Origin: an uncultured Bacilli bacterium
GTDB taxonomy: Bacteria; Bacillota_I; Bacilli_A; RF39; UBA660
Reading direction: 5' to 3'
DNA length: 64,000 nt
Assembly: GCA_944363715.1 (NCBI GenBank)
Contig: CALVUX010000009.1
Location: 1 to 64,000 of the forward strand
Program-made: the position numbers and the translations under genes
Shown: positions 28,043 to 36,504 of the stretch, piece by piece
Numbering within the stretch: the first letter of the stretch is position 1
Layout: each line of letters begins with the position of its first letter
The notes under the pieces: generated by a model
Seen by the model: only the letters and a program-made list of their open reading frames with translations
Database searches by the model: none
Told to the model about the DNA's origin: nothing

Positions 28043-29871
28043 CCATACTCACCTCTTCCTTTTACTGATGTTTTAATTAAGTTAAATGTCTTTTCATCTA
28101 GGTACATACCTCTAGTAACTGAATATAAGAAAGCATTATCATCAGTAATACCTTTCTCTTTTAAAGCACTATAGCATCTTAAAACTTTTAATCTACAGAT
28201 AATCTCTTCACCTATTTTATATTGATATGGATTGTTATCAACACGATAATTTTCTTCTAAAGTCTTTATATTTTCATCTGTTAATATATCATCTTGATAA
28301 GTAATAGGATTTTCTTTTGTAATTATTTCTTCATACTTGCTCGCATTAGGAATATAAGTATCATTCATTTGATTTATAAAATTTTCTTGTTTGAATGCTT
28401 CTATTTCTTCAACTGTTCCAAGATTATATCCAAATTTTTTAGAGCATTTAGTAGTTAAACATCTATTTAACAATTGCCTATATCTTTGATATTGCGAAAA
28501 TATAATATTATAATAATCTTCTATACTATTTTCTCTTTTTAATTTATATAGTAGAGCAAAGTTTTCTTCTCTCATACAATTAATGACAGATGGATTACTA
28601 ACAGCATAATTAATATTAAAATTATGTAATAGACCTAGTTCTACTAATCTGTCACATTTATCTGCTACTTTGGAAAAAGAAAAAGCAGATGGTGGGAAAG
28701 AAGACATATCTCTGTTGAAGAAGCCATACGTTTTATAAGTTCGAACATTCTCTTCTATTTTTTCTCTAGGTGTTTGTAATACTTTAATATTAGTCTTATT
28801 AGAAATAGAGACATTAAGACCTAAACTTGTCAAGTATTCTTCATTAGATAGCATCTCTTCATAAGAAATCATATTAGCATAACCACGCAACCTATGGTTA
28901 TTACCACTTCCACCTCTATTGCCTGATGGAGATTTATGTCTCGCTCTTGCTTTTTTAGGTAAATTGTTTACCCATATACTAGGCATCTCAAAAAGTGCTG
29001 GAAATAGAGCTTTACGTTCTTTTAAATCTTTATAACGTTTGCTAATTGTACTCTCATTACTATATAAAACAATTGCTAGTAAAGCTCCTTTTGAGAATTT
29101 GTCTAATATTTTATTGTTTCCTAAAAAGGTTAATATATCTCGTGTATTACTTAAGTCTATATTTCTAGATATTTCTTCTTTATTTCTATCAATATATTTT
29201 AGCATATCTTCGCTAAGACCAAAGTTTCTAAAACACTCTTTAACTTCTTCTATATCAGTAGTTACTAATATCTTTTTATTTTGTTTTTTGATATTTTCGT
29301 TATATTCAATTACACTGCTTAATAAATCTATTTTTATTTTAGAAGAAGTATCTTTATCTTCAAGTATTATAGATAAAGTTTTAAAGTCTTCTAAATTTAA
29401 CAAGGAATAATCTTCTTTATCATTAACTTTTTCATATAAGTATTCTAAATTTAAAATAGCTTCTTCAATAAATGATACTTCTTCTTTAATTTTACTAACT
29501 TTTTCTGCTTCTTTTTTAACAGTTTCTACTAATGAGTCTTTCTTTTCCACTAACTCTTCTATTAGTTTTTTTACAACTTCAAGTTGAGTAGTAGTTAAAT
29601 CAACTGATAAGTTAGCTTCATACTTAGCTTTTAAAACAAGTTTTATATTATTTAAATCTTCTTCTTTTATAGAAACATAATTACTTATATCTTGATACTG
29701 TAAATCTTTTATATTTTTTATATCTTTACTTAGTATTTCAATTAAGTTTGTAAGTTTATTTATGTCTTCTTTTAAAGATTCAATTTTTTCCTTGTTATTT
29801 TCAAGATTAATATTATTGTAAGTTTCATACAAGTTATCACGTTTTGTTTTTATAATTTCTGCTAATGTCAT
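28030..29871 (-). CDS. Large coiled-coil protein with C-terminal helical repeats, unknown
   Basis: About 613 residues with no recognised family. Residues 1-150 form a long coiled coil. A central helical region leads to a strongly basic Gly/Ser/Arg/His linker (KKARARHKSPSGNRGGSGNN) near residue 320. The second half shows repeating helical units of roughly 38 residues with G and P at fixed places (KTYGFF ... FPPSAFSFSK, VELGLL ... SNPSVINCMR), reminiscent of mTERF or other helical-repeat nucleic-acid binders. The start at ATG 29871 fits AGGTGAT. The basic linker plus repeats suggest nucleic-acid binding, which is inference. Confidence 0.7.
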   Translation of the reverse strand: MTLAEIIKTKRDNLYETYNNINLENNKEKIESLKEDINKLTNLIEILSKDIKNIKDLQYQDISNYVSIKEEDLNNIKLVLKAKYEANLSVDLTTTQLEVVKKLIEELVEKKDSLVETVKKEAEKVSKIKEEVSFIEEAILNLEYLYEKVNDKEDYSLLNLEDFKTLSIILEDKDTSSKIKIDLLSSVIEYNENIKKQNKKILVTTDIEEVKECFRNFGLSEDMLKYIDRNKEEISRNIDLSNTRDILTFLGNNKILDKFSKGALLAIVLYSNESTISKRYKDLKERKALFPALFEMPSIWVNNLPKKARARHKSPSGNRGGSGNNHRLRGYANMISYEEMLSNEEYLTSLGLNVSISNKTNIKVLQTPREKIEENVRTYKTYGFFNRDMSSFPPSAFSFSKVADKCDRLVELGLLHNFNINYAVSNPSVINCMREENFALLYKLKRENSIEDYYNIIFSQYQRYRQLLNRCLTTKCSKKFGYNLGTVEEIEAFKQENFINQMNDTYIPNASKYEEIITKENPITYQDDILTDENIKTLEENYRVDNNPYQYKIGEEIICRLKVLRCYSALKEKGITDDNAFLYSVTRGMYLDEKTFNLIKTSVKGRGEYGWSI

Positions 29872-29879
29872 AATATCAC

Positions 29880-30080
29880 CTACCATTCCATTAATATTCG
29901 ATATGTTTCTAAATAAAAGGAGAAGTCTTTAATTCTAGTTTGAAAATTAGAGATAAATTCTCTAGAACTGATTCCTAAGGCAAAAGATATCTCTTCTAAA
30001 CTCACATCTTTTTCTCTAATTAGGTTCATGCAGTCATTTTTAATATTTAGAAATAAACTATCTAGTTTTTCATCTATCAT
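29880..30080 (-). CDS. 66-aa protein with a helix-turn-helix-like segment
   Basis: The small soluble protein has a central stretch (EKDVSLEEISFALGISSREF) that fits a helix-turn-helix with the usual small residue in the turn. This would make it a DNA-binding or adaptor subunit of the operon. It starts at the stop codon of the upstream coiled-coil gene and ends just before the start of the 613-residue protein, so all are translationally coupled. Too short for confident family assignment. Confidence 0.6.
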   Translation of the reverse strand: MIDEKLDSLFLNIKNDCMNLIREKDVSLEEISFALGISSREFISNFQTRIKDFSFYLETYRILMEW

Positions 30081-31477
30081 TATTTATGTTCATCTCCTTT
30101 TGTTTTTATTTGTTCTTTAAAATATTCTACAAATTCTTTTTGTGTTTCTAAGAAAGTAACATTATTATTTTTTATATTAGCTAAAGCCTCATCGATTAGA
30201 TAATCAAAGTTTAAAGCGATTGGTTCAGTATTATCAAATACTTCTTTAAAATCAGCGAAAGTTAGTATTAATACTTTATTATCTTTAGTTCTAATATAAG
30301 ATACACACATATTGGAACTTCTATTGATGTAGATATTATTTTTCTTATAGTTAGATTTAAATTTAGTATGTTTTTTACCTTTTTCATGATCATGAACACC
30401 TTTTTCAAACTTTTCTATAAGAGCTTGACACCGTTTTTTATCATCTTTACTAAATTTATCCATATCAAAGAAAGGACTATTACTTTCATCTAGTAGAAAA
30501 TATATTTCATTAGTTGTTTTTTCTTCTTCTATTTTTTCTTCTGTTAGAATGCTATCTAATGCTATAGCTTTATTATAATCTTCTTTAAGAATATTAAAGT
30601 AGTCACTTATGTCTTCTAAAGTAGTGTTAGGATTATCTAGTTGTAATTCTAACTCTTGTTTTGTTTCAAGCATATCTAATATTAATACTGTCATAGAAAT
30701 ATCTTTATATTGAAATTCATCAATACCAAGTGTAGAGAGGTTTAGATTATCTTGACTTTCTTGTGCTTTAATAGCTTTTGCCATTTCTCTATTGTAATTT
30801 ATATACTTTTCATCTTTACCATTTATTAAATAATAGTATTTACTTATAATACTCTCTATACTATCTTTAAGTTTAAGATATTCTTCTTTTAGTTTATTAA
30901 GTCCTTCTTTATTTACATTTACAGTTACTTCTTCAGGAAATAATGTCTCTATTTCTTTAGATTCTTTTTCTTTTTCTTTAATGATATTTTCTTCTTTTGT
31001 TGTAGCATTCTTACAACTTTCATAAGCAAGTTCTTTTAGAATACTTATTTTTTCTTCATCACTAATACTTGCTTTTAAAATAAAAGAAGCTTTAGCGGTA
31101 AGACTTTTTTCATCTAACTCTTTTATTTCTGACTCTAATTTTTTTACTTGAAGTTCATACTTTTCTTTATTATTAAGACAGTCTTTTACTCTCTCATCTG
31201 TTAATATATTATTTAGTGCAATTGTAACTTGCTCTAATTCTAAAGCATTGTTTTCCCAAAAGAAATTAATAATTTGCACGTTAGAAGTTAATTGGGGAAA
31301 TAAAAGAAGTAGTGTCTTTTGATTTTCTAATAAGTTTGATATATATTTTTGTATATCATCTTTAGGCATACTTAAAATTTCGGCACTTTTTATCATGGCT
31401 CTGTAATTATCAAGTTCTCTTTTTAGCTCTTGTAATTGTTCTTCTATTAATTGTTCATATTTTTCTTTTGGTTCCAT
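30080..31477 (-). CDS. 465-aa coiled-coil protein with compact C-terminal domain, unknown
   Basis: First gene of a four-gene overlapping operon. The first ~350 residues are Glu/Lys/Leu-rich and predicted helical or coiled coil (EQLIEEQLQELKRELDNYRA and similar). The last ~110 residues form a distinct mixed alpha/beta domain: a basic segment (EKGKKHTKFKSNYKK) followed by strands NIYINRS, MCVSYIRT and KVLILTF. That layout resembles small RelE/ParE-like or nucleic-acid-binding folds, but no motif proves it. The ribosome-binding site AAAGGAGGAT is strong. A terminator and a 34-codon ORF precede it. Confidence 0.7.
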   Translation of the reverse strand: MEPKEKYEQLIEEQLQELKRELDNYRAMIKSAEILSMPKDDIQKYISNLLENQKTLLLLFPQLTSNVQIINFFWENNALELEQVTIALNNILTDERVKDCLNNKEKYELQVKKLESEIKELDEKSLTAKASFILKASISDEEKISILKELAYESCKNATTKEENIIKEKEKESKEIETLFPEEVTVNVNKEGLNKLKEEYLKLKDSIESIISKYYYLINGKDEKYINYNREMAKAIKAQESQDNLNLSTLGIDEFQYKDISMTVLILDMLETKQELELQLDNPNTTLEDISDYFNILKEDYNKAIALDSILTEEKIEEEKTTNEIYFLLDESNSPFFDMDKFSKDDKKRCQALIEKFEKGVHDHEKGKKHTKFKSNYKKNNIYINRSSNMCVSYIRTKDNKVLILTFADFKEVFDNTEPIALNFDYLIDEALANIKNNNVTFLETQKEFVEYFKEQIKTKGDEHK

Positions 31478-31507
31478 ATATTTATCCTCCTTTATTTTAA
31501 CATTAAA

Positions 31508-31535
31508 AAGAACAGAATATATTTATCCTGTTCTT
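31508..31535 (-). terminator. Terminator between the 34-codon ORF and the coiled-coil operon
   Basis: An 8-bp perfect stem (AAGAACAG / CTGTTCTT, 12-nt loop) is followed by TTTAAT on the minus strand. The stop codon of the small ORF is in its loop, and the operon's first gene starts ~30 bp later. It can therefore control read-through into the operon. Confidence 0.8.
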
Positions 31536-31627
31536 AACTCACCATGAAAGAAAGTAATTTTATTATTACTTATGTTTTTATTAATACTACCCCCAAGGTA
31601 ATAAATTGTAAACGTATATTTTGTCAT
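31523..31627 (-). CDS. 34-residue small ORF upstream of the coiled-coil operon
   Basis: ATG at 31627 behind AAAGAAGG, with a strong promoter 31 bp upstream, encodes a 34-residue peptide starting MTKYTFTIYYLGG and ending in HGELRTG. Translation ends inside the loop of the intrinsic terminator at 31508-31535. This is the layout expected of a leader peptide that controls attenuation, or of a small independent peptide gene. It has no transmembrane segment or signal peptide. No run of a single regulatory codon is evident, which weakens classical amino-acid attenuation. Confidence 0.55.
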   Translation of the reverse strand: MTKYTFTIYYLGGSINKNISNNKITFFHGELRTG

Positions 31628-31657
31628 TTTATTACCTTCTTTCTTTTTACTATCTTA

Positions 31658-31686
31658 ATAATATCACAATATACTTAAACTTACAA
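31658..31686 (-). promoter_or_regulatory. Promoter of the small ORF and coiled-coil operon
   Basis: On the minus strand, TTGTAA (31681-31686) and TATTAT (31658-31663) have 17-bp spacing. Confidence 0.7.
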
Positions 31687-31745
31687 TTATTACTTTGTTT
31701 TTACTGACATAATTTTACTTTTACTTTTTGGTTTTTTACTAGATT

Positions 31746-31901
31746 TTAAGATATCTTTAAACCATTTTCTACTTTACTATCTAGATTTAGTAAAACAACT
31801 CCTAGTACTAAAACTTCACTTGTTACTTCTGATATATGAATAGGCTTAAAGTTAACTACTGCTATTATTTGTTTTCCTATTAAATCTTCTAACGTTATCA
31901 T
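31746..31901 (-). pseudogene. csaA: Truncated csaA remnant (tRNA-binding domain C-terminus)
   Basis: A 51-codon ORF reads LIGKQIIAVVNFKPI followed by SEVLVLG and NGLKI, closely matching the C-terminal half of CsaA/MetRS-type tRNA-binding (OB-fold) domains (B. subtilis CsaA has LINKQVIAVVNF and SEVLVLG). The N-terminal ~55 residues are missing and the loop after SEVLVLG has lost several residues. The position of the missing half is taken by the terminator of the M23 gene. Most likely a decaying deletion remnant rather than a functional small protein. Confidence 0.75.
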
Positions 31902-31904
31902 ATT

Positions 31905-31927
31905 AAAAGCATAGGACTAGCCTATGC
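31905..31927 (-). terminator. Terminator after the M23 hydrolase gene
   Basis: A perfect 7-bp stem (GCATAGG / CCTATGC, 5-nt loop) is followed by TTTTAAT on the minus strand. Confidence 0.85.
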
Positions 31928-31932
31928 CATAA

Positions 31933-33090
31933 TTATCTTCCATTCCACCAAACTCTTAGTCCTGATGGAAATCCTATATATTGTCTTGGATTAATTGTAC
32001 TTTTCTGGTATGTTGCCCAAGTACAACCACCACCTGCATGCCAATCACAAGTTGTAAGTTCTAGGTGTAAGTGTGCTCCGAAAGAGTATCCTGTATTACC
32101 CATTCTACCAATTACAGTATCTGGTGTTACTACATCTCCTACATTTACATACCATGCTGACAAATGTGCATATGTTGAGTAAATATATCTACCATTAACA
32201 TTATGTCTTATTTTTAAAACTAAAGCTCCATATGTGTCATAGTATTTTGCAAAGACTACTCCACTTGCTACTGGATATATTTCTATTGTTTTATTTGTAT
32301 TTGATAAATCAATTCCTAAATGTCCAGCATTCATCCAATTTTGTGTAACATAACCGCTAACCATTGGACGGTAGAATCCTGATGCTGATGGAACAGAATT
32401 ACCATTTACTCTCATTTCACAAGATGTTATATCTTCATTTTCTCCACATCCAAGTTTTTTATAATAAGCTAGTTGTTTTTCTGCTTCTTCTTTTTGTTTT
32501 TCAACACTTGGCATTGCATCTTTAATAGCAGCAGTTTCGGCATTAATCTTAGACTGTTCTGCTTCTAGTTCATCTGTTAATTTTTCCAACTCTTGATTTT
32601 TTGCAGCAAGTTCTTCTTTTCTTTGTTTATTATCTTCAATTAGTTTTGTAAGATCATCCATAACTTGTTCATTATATTCTGTTAATTGCTCAACTATAGC
32701 CATACGATAAACCATATCAGTAACATCTGTCGCTCCAAAAATATACTCTACATAAGCATTTTCTCCTTCACTAACTTGAAGATATTGAAATAAAGATTTA
32801 CTTTGTTCACTCTTTTCAGCGATTTCGTTGTTTGACTCTTCTATTTCTTGCTCTAAAACCTCTGTTTCACTTTTTATTGAGCTAATTTGATTTTCATAAT
32901 CAGCTATTTTTTGTTTTATTTCTGCTACTTCAGCATCATTAGCAGCGATTTGATTATTCTTACTTTCAAGGTCTGCAGTAAACTTATTTACTTCTTCTTC
33001 TAGTTGTTTCAAAGTTTTAGCATTTGTATTAACTGGTATTATAAATACTGCTAATAAAATTAATAATATAACTGAACTTATCTTTTTCAT
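31933..33090 (-). CDS. Secreted M23 peptidoglycan endopeptidase with coiled coil, FtsEX partner
   Basis: The 385-residue product has a signal peptide (residues 1-24), a long periplasm-facing coiled coil (about 25-215) and a C-terminal M23/LytM domain. Zinc ligands are visible in HLGID, and HAHLHLELTT-like AHLHLEL follows further on. The layout matches EnvC/PcsB-type hydrolases, whose coiled coil docks on FtsX. Gene order ftsE-ftsX-hydrolase supports this: FtsEX uses ATP to open the enzyme at the division septum or sidewall. An extra Trp/Cys-rich loop near the C-terminus (TCDWHAGGGCTW) is unusual. Confidence 0.92.
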   Translation of the reverse strand: MKKISSVILLILLAVFIIPVNTNAKTLKQLEEEVNKFTADLESKNNQIAANDAEVAEIKQKIADYENQISSIKSETEVLEQEIEESNNEIAEKSEQSKSLFQYLQVSEGENAYVEYIFGATDVTDMVYRMAIVEQLTEYNEQVMDDLTKLIEDNKQRKEELAAKNQELEKLTDELEAEQSKINAETAAIKDAMPSVEKQKEEAEKQLAYYKKLGCGENEDITSCEMRVNGNSVPSASGFYRPMVSGYVTQNWMNAGHLGIDLSNTNKTIEIYPVASGVVFAKYYDTYGALVLKIRHNVNGRYIYSTYAHLSAWYVNVGDVVTPDTVIGRMGNTGYSFGAHLHLELTTCDWHAGGGCTWATYQKSTINPRQYIGFPSGLRVWWNGR

Positions 33091-33121
33091 TGAAACACCT
33101 CCATTTATTCTCTTTTTTATC

Positions 33122-34021
33122 TTATACTTTTAAATATTTTCTAACAGCAGAAGCTGAACCTATCATACCTACAATTATACCTATTACTAAGACTATTCCT
33201 GATACCATATAGATAAATGGTTCTGGCTCGATTAAAGTTATCATTCTACTATATAAATAACCATCAAAGTGATTATATAGAGCAATATAGCCAAAGCATA
33301 CTATTAATATTGGAATAATTGAACCTAATAGTCCTAAGACCATACCTTCTATTATAAATGGTGTTTTAATTGTAAAGTTAGATGCTCCTACTAGTCTCAT
33401 TATAGATATTTCTCTTTTTCTTGAGAAAATTGTTAGTTTAATTGTATTGATAATTAAGAATACTGTTACTAGTATTAAAGCTATTACCATTCCATATGAG
33501 ACATTTTGTGCTGCTTCAAATGCTTCTATTAAGTTATCTACCATACCTTCACCATATTTAACAGAACTTACTTTATCAATTTTTTCTATATTTTTAGCAG
33601 TATTTGAAATTCTTTCAACTACTTTTACTTTTACTTGAAAAGTATCTTTTAGAGGATTATCTTCATCATCCCAAGTACTCATTACTTCATTGAAAACTTC
33701 ATTTTCTTGGCTCATTTCTTCTTTTACTGAAGCTTTACTTTGATAAGTCAAAGACTCAACATTACTCATAGATTCTAATTTATCTCTTATCTCTTCTACT
33801 TCTTCTTCAGTTGTATCTGTATCTAGAAAGACAACTATGGTTAAATCTTTTTCCATTTCTTTAGTAAAGTTTTGAACATTGAAAGTAACTATTATTGAAA
33901 CTGCAACTATAATTAGTGTAATTGTTATACACGAAATAGAAGCTAGGGAAAGACTGAAGTTTCTAAAAACACTTTTGAAAGCATCTCTTATACTTCTTCT
34001 TAACATTCTGAAAAATTTCAT
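33122..34021 (-). CDS. ftsX: Cell-division ABC transporter permease FtsX
   Basis: The 299-residue product has an N-terminal TM helix, an extracellular domain of about 110 residues (beginning FTKEMEKDLTIVVFLD) and three C-terminal TM helices with the conserved RMVGASNFTIKTPFIIEG-type coupling loop (here RLVGASNF). It transmits ATP-driven movement of FtsE to the M23 hydrolase encoded next. Its ATG overlaps the ftsE stop codon. Confidence 0.95.
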   Translation of the reverse strand: MKFFRMLRRSIRDAFKSVFRNFSLSLASISCITITLIIVAVSIIVTFNVQNFTKEMEKDLTIVVFLDTDTTEEEVEEIRDKLESMSNVESLTYQSKASVKEEMSQENEVFNEVMSTWDDEDNPLKDTFQVKVKVVERISNTAKNIEKIDKVSSVKYGEGMVDNLIEAFEAAQNVSYGMVIALILVTVFLIINTIKLTIFSRKREISIMRLVGASNFTIKTPFIIEGMVLGLLGSIIPILIVCFGYIALYNHFDGYLYSRMITLIEPEPFIYMVSGIVLVIGIIVGMIGSASAVRKYLKV

Positions 34022-34707
34022 TCTTCATAGCCTCCTTTCTCAAGATGTTTAATAAGTCTACCATCTTTTAGGAGAACTACTTCTTTTTGCATTTTATTAA
34101 CTATTTCTTTGTCATGAGTTGCCATGATAATAGTTGTACCACATGTTTTATTGATTTCCTCTAGGACTTTGACTATTTCCATACTACGGTCTGGGTCAAG
34201 GTTTCCTGTTGGTTCATCACAAAGTAATATTCTTGGTTCATTAACAATCGCTCTTGCAATGGCAACACGTTGTTGTTCTCCTCCTGATAATTGGTCTGGG
34301 TAGTTATGTATCTTAGCTTTAAGTCCTACTAGTTCTAAAGCTTTTAAGACTTTTTTTCTTGTTTCCTGTTTAGTCGCACCAATTGATTCCATGGTAAAGG
34401 CAACATTTTCATAGACTGTTAGTTTGGGTAGCAAACGGTAATCCTGGAATACTATACCTAGTTTTCTTCTTAGTTTATAAACTTTAGAATTTCTTAGTTT
34501 TGCAACATTAATACCACCTACATAGATTTCCCCACTAGTTGGTTTTTCTTCACGGTATAGCATTTTGATAAAAGTGCTTTTACCAGAGCCTGAACCACCT
34601 ATTACAAAGACAAAAGAACCTTTCTTTATATTAAGGCTTAAGTCATAGATAGCAGTTACACCATTTTTATATTGTTTATTTACATTTTTAACTCTAATTA
34701 AATCCAT
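34018..34707 (-). CDS. ftsE: Cell-division ABC transporter ATPase FtsE
   Basis: The ~229-residue ABC ATPase has Walker [12 protein letters not shown]-loop FQDYRLLP, signature [14 protein letters not shown] and Walker [12 protein letters not shown]. The QDYRLLP Q-loop is characteristic of FtsE. The ATG at 34707 is chosen on AGGATG; earlier in-frame starts lack a usable site. It is the first gene of ftsE-ftsX-M23. A candidate 0A box (TTGTCGAAA, minus strand) lies in its promoter region near 34742-34752. Confidence 0.97.
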   Translation of the reverse strand: MDLIRVKNVNKQYKNGVTAIYDLSLNIKKGSFVFVIGGSGSGKSTFIKMLYREEKPTSGEIYVGGINVAKLRNSKVYKLRRKLGIVFQDYRLLPKLTVYENVAFTMESIGATKQETRKKVLKALELVGLKAKIHNYPDQLSGGEQQRVAIARAIVNEPRILLCDEPTGNLDPDRSMEIVKVLEEINKTCGTTIIMATHDKEIVNKMQKEVVLLKDGRLIKHLEKGGYEE

Positions 34708-34801
34708 TAACATCATCCTATTCATAGAACAGTATAACATATTTCGACAATATATGTATATAGTAAATTATTGGCAACTTTACATTTTAGAGTCAAAAAA
34801 A

Positions 34802-34818
34802 GAGGATTTATTTTCCTC
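34802..34818 (-). terminator. Terminator after the second YitT gene
   Basis: A GAGGA / TCCTC stem is followed by seven T on the minus strand; it overlaps the stop region and separates the prfB-YitT operon from ftsE. Confidence 0.75.
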
Positions 34819-35653
34819 CTTTCACTTCATAAGCATCTGTTACTACAAAGAAGGCTTTAGGATCTATTTCTTTAATGCCTTCCTTTAATCTAAAATAATC
34901 TCTTGTAGGTACAACTGCTAGCAACACTCTTCTTTTCTTTTGTAAGAAACCACCTTTAACATCGAATATCGTAACTGTATGATGTAATTTATTTATTAGA
35001 TATTCTTTTACTTGTTCTTCTTTACTTGTTGTTATATAGAAAGCTTTATTTTTAGATATTCCTAGTATTACTTTATCTATTACAAATCCACTAATATATA
35101 TAATTATAAAAGCATATAACATCATATTAAAGCCAAAGTAGACACCGCCGATTAAGACAACAATAAAATTAATTACCATGGTTGTTTTAGCAAGAGATAT
35201 ATGAAAATATTTATAGACTATTTGGCTAATTATATTTAGGCCACCATTACTAAAACCTACTTTATACATGAGACCATTGGTTATTCCTAGTAGTATTCCT
35301 ATTAAGATACTCATTAAGATTAAGTCAGATGTATCTATTACAATATATCTTGCTAAGGGTTCTGTTAGTGATACAAATAAGGGATAAACTAGGGTTGCGA
35401 TTAAAGCACCACTTGTTTGGTCTAGACCTAAAAATAGATAACTTAGTCCTAATAAAATAAGTGAACCTACTAAAATAACTAATGAGGGAGATATATCAAA
35501 GATGTGATTTAATATTATGGCAACACCATTCATTCCTCCTGTTACTAAGTCTGTTGGGTATAGTAAAAGATTAAATACTAATGATGAGATAAAAAGACTA
35601 AATATTAAAACTCCATATCTATACCATAGTTTAGTCTTATCAATTTTTACCAC
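34808..35653 (-). CDS. YitT-family membrane protein, copy B
   Basis: The 281-residue product has five to six N-terminal TM helices (YitT_membrane, with the conserved NLLLYPTDLVTGGMNG motif) and a cytoplasmic C-terminal DUF2179 domain (VVPTRDYFRLKEGIKEIDPK) resembling a PII/ACT-like ligand-binding fold. The transported or sensed molecule is unknown. It lies 2 bp after its tandem paralogue; the two share motifs but many positions differ, so the duplication is old. Confidence 0.9.
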   Translation of the reverse strand: MVKIDKTKLWYRYGVLIFSLFISSLVFNLLLYPTDLVTGGMNGVAIILNHIFDISPSLVILVGSLILLGLSYLFLGLDQTSGALIATLVYPLFVSLTEPLARYIVIDTSDLILMSILIGILLGITNGLMYKVGFSNGGLNIISQIVYKYFHISLAKTTMVINFIVVLIGGVYFGFNMMLYAFIIIYISGFVIDKVILGISKNKAFYITTSKEEQVKEYLINKLHHTVTIFDVKGGFLQKKRRVLLAVVPTRDYFRLKEGIKEIDPKAFFVVTDAYEVKGGK

Positions 35654-35655
35654 TA

Positions 35656-36504
35656 CTAAGCACCACCTTTTACTTCATAGGAATCCATGGCAACAAAGAA
35701 AGCATTTTTATCTATATTATGGATTCCTTCTTTTAATTTATAGTATTCTCTTGTTGGAACAACACTCATAAGAACAGTTTGATTTTCACTGTTATAACCA
35801 CCTTTAGCATTAAACTCTGTTACTCCATGTTTAAGTTCATTTATAACGAAGTCTTTAACTTCTTTTTCTTTACTAGTAATAATATAAAAAGCTTTAGAAT
35901 CAGATATTCCTAGGACTACTTTATCTGTTAGGGTAGAAATCAGGTAAAGGATTATAAGTGAATACATTAAGTGATTAAAGCCAAAGACAAAAGCTCCTAT
36001 TAGAATGATAGTTCCATCAGTAAAGAACATACTGTTACCAAGACTAATTTTAAATATTTTAGAGACTATCATATTTAAGATATCTGTTCCACCTGTTGAA
36101 TAACCTGCTCTAAATATAAGACCAGCTCCTAGACCTTGTAATACTCCTCCAAAGACAGCGATTAGTATCATTTCACTTTCTTTAAAACTTATATAAGTAG
36201 ATAAATGTTCTGTTATGCTTACAAATATTGGAAAAAGAATAGAACCAAGTATTGTCGCTTTAGTTTTTTCTTTTCCTAAAACTAGGAATGATAATATAAT
36301 TAGGAAAACGTTAGCGACAGAGATAATAGTTGAAGGATTAAGACCAAAGAAGTGTTTTAATATTAAAGAAAAACCACTTACTCCTCCTGCTACTAAATTG
36401 TTAGGGGACATAAATAGATTGAAAGCTAAGGCTACTAGGAAACAACCTATGATAAATTCTATTAACTCTTTAAATTTTATTTTATGATTTATCACTTTCT
36501 TCAT
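35656..36504 (-). CDS. YitT-family membrane protein, copy A
   Basis: 282 residues with the same architecture as the next gene: TM region with NLFMSPNNLVAGGVSG and C-terminal DUF2179 with VVPTREYYKLKEGIHNIDKN. The start overlaps the prfB stop by 23 bp, so translation is coupled to release factor 2. Pairs of YitT paralogues are common in Firmicutes; heteromer formation is a possibility but unproven. Confidence 0.9.
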   Translation of the reverse strand: MKKVINHKIKFKELIEFIIGCFLVALAFNLFMSPNNLVAGGVSGFSLILKHFFGLNPSTIISVANVFLIILSFLVLGKEKTKATILGSILFPIFVSITEHLSTYISFKESEMILIAVFGGVLQGLGAGLIFRAGYSTGGTDILNMIVSKIFKISLGNSMFFTDGTIILIGAFVFGFNHLMYSLIILYLISTLTDKVVLGISDSKAFYIITSKEKEVKDFVINELKHGVTEFNAKGGYNSENQTVLMSVVPTREYYKLKEGIHNIDKNAFFVAMDSYEVKGGA

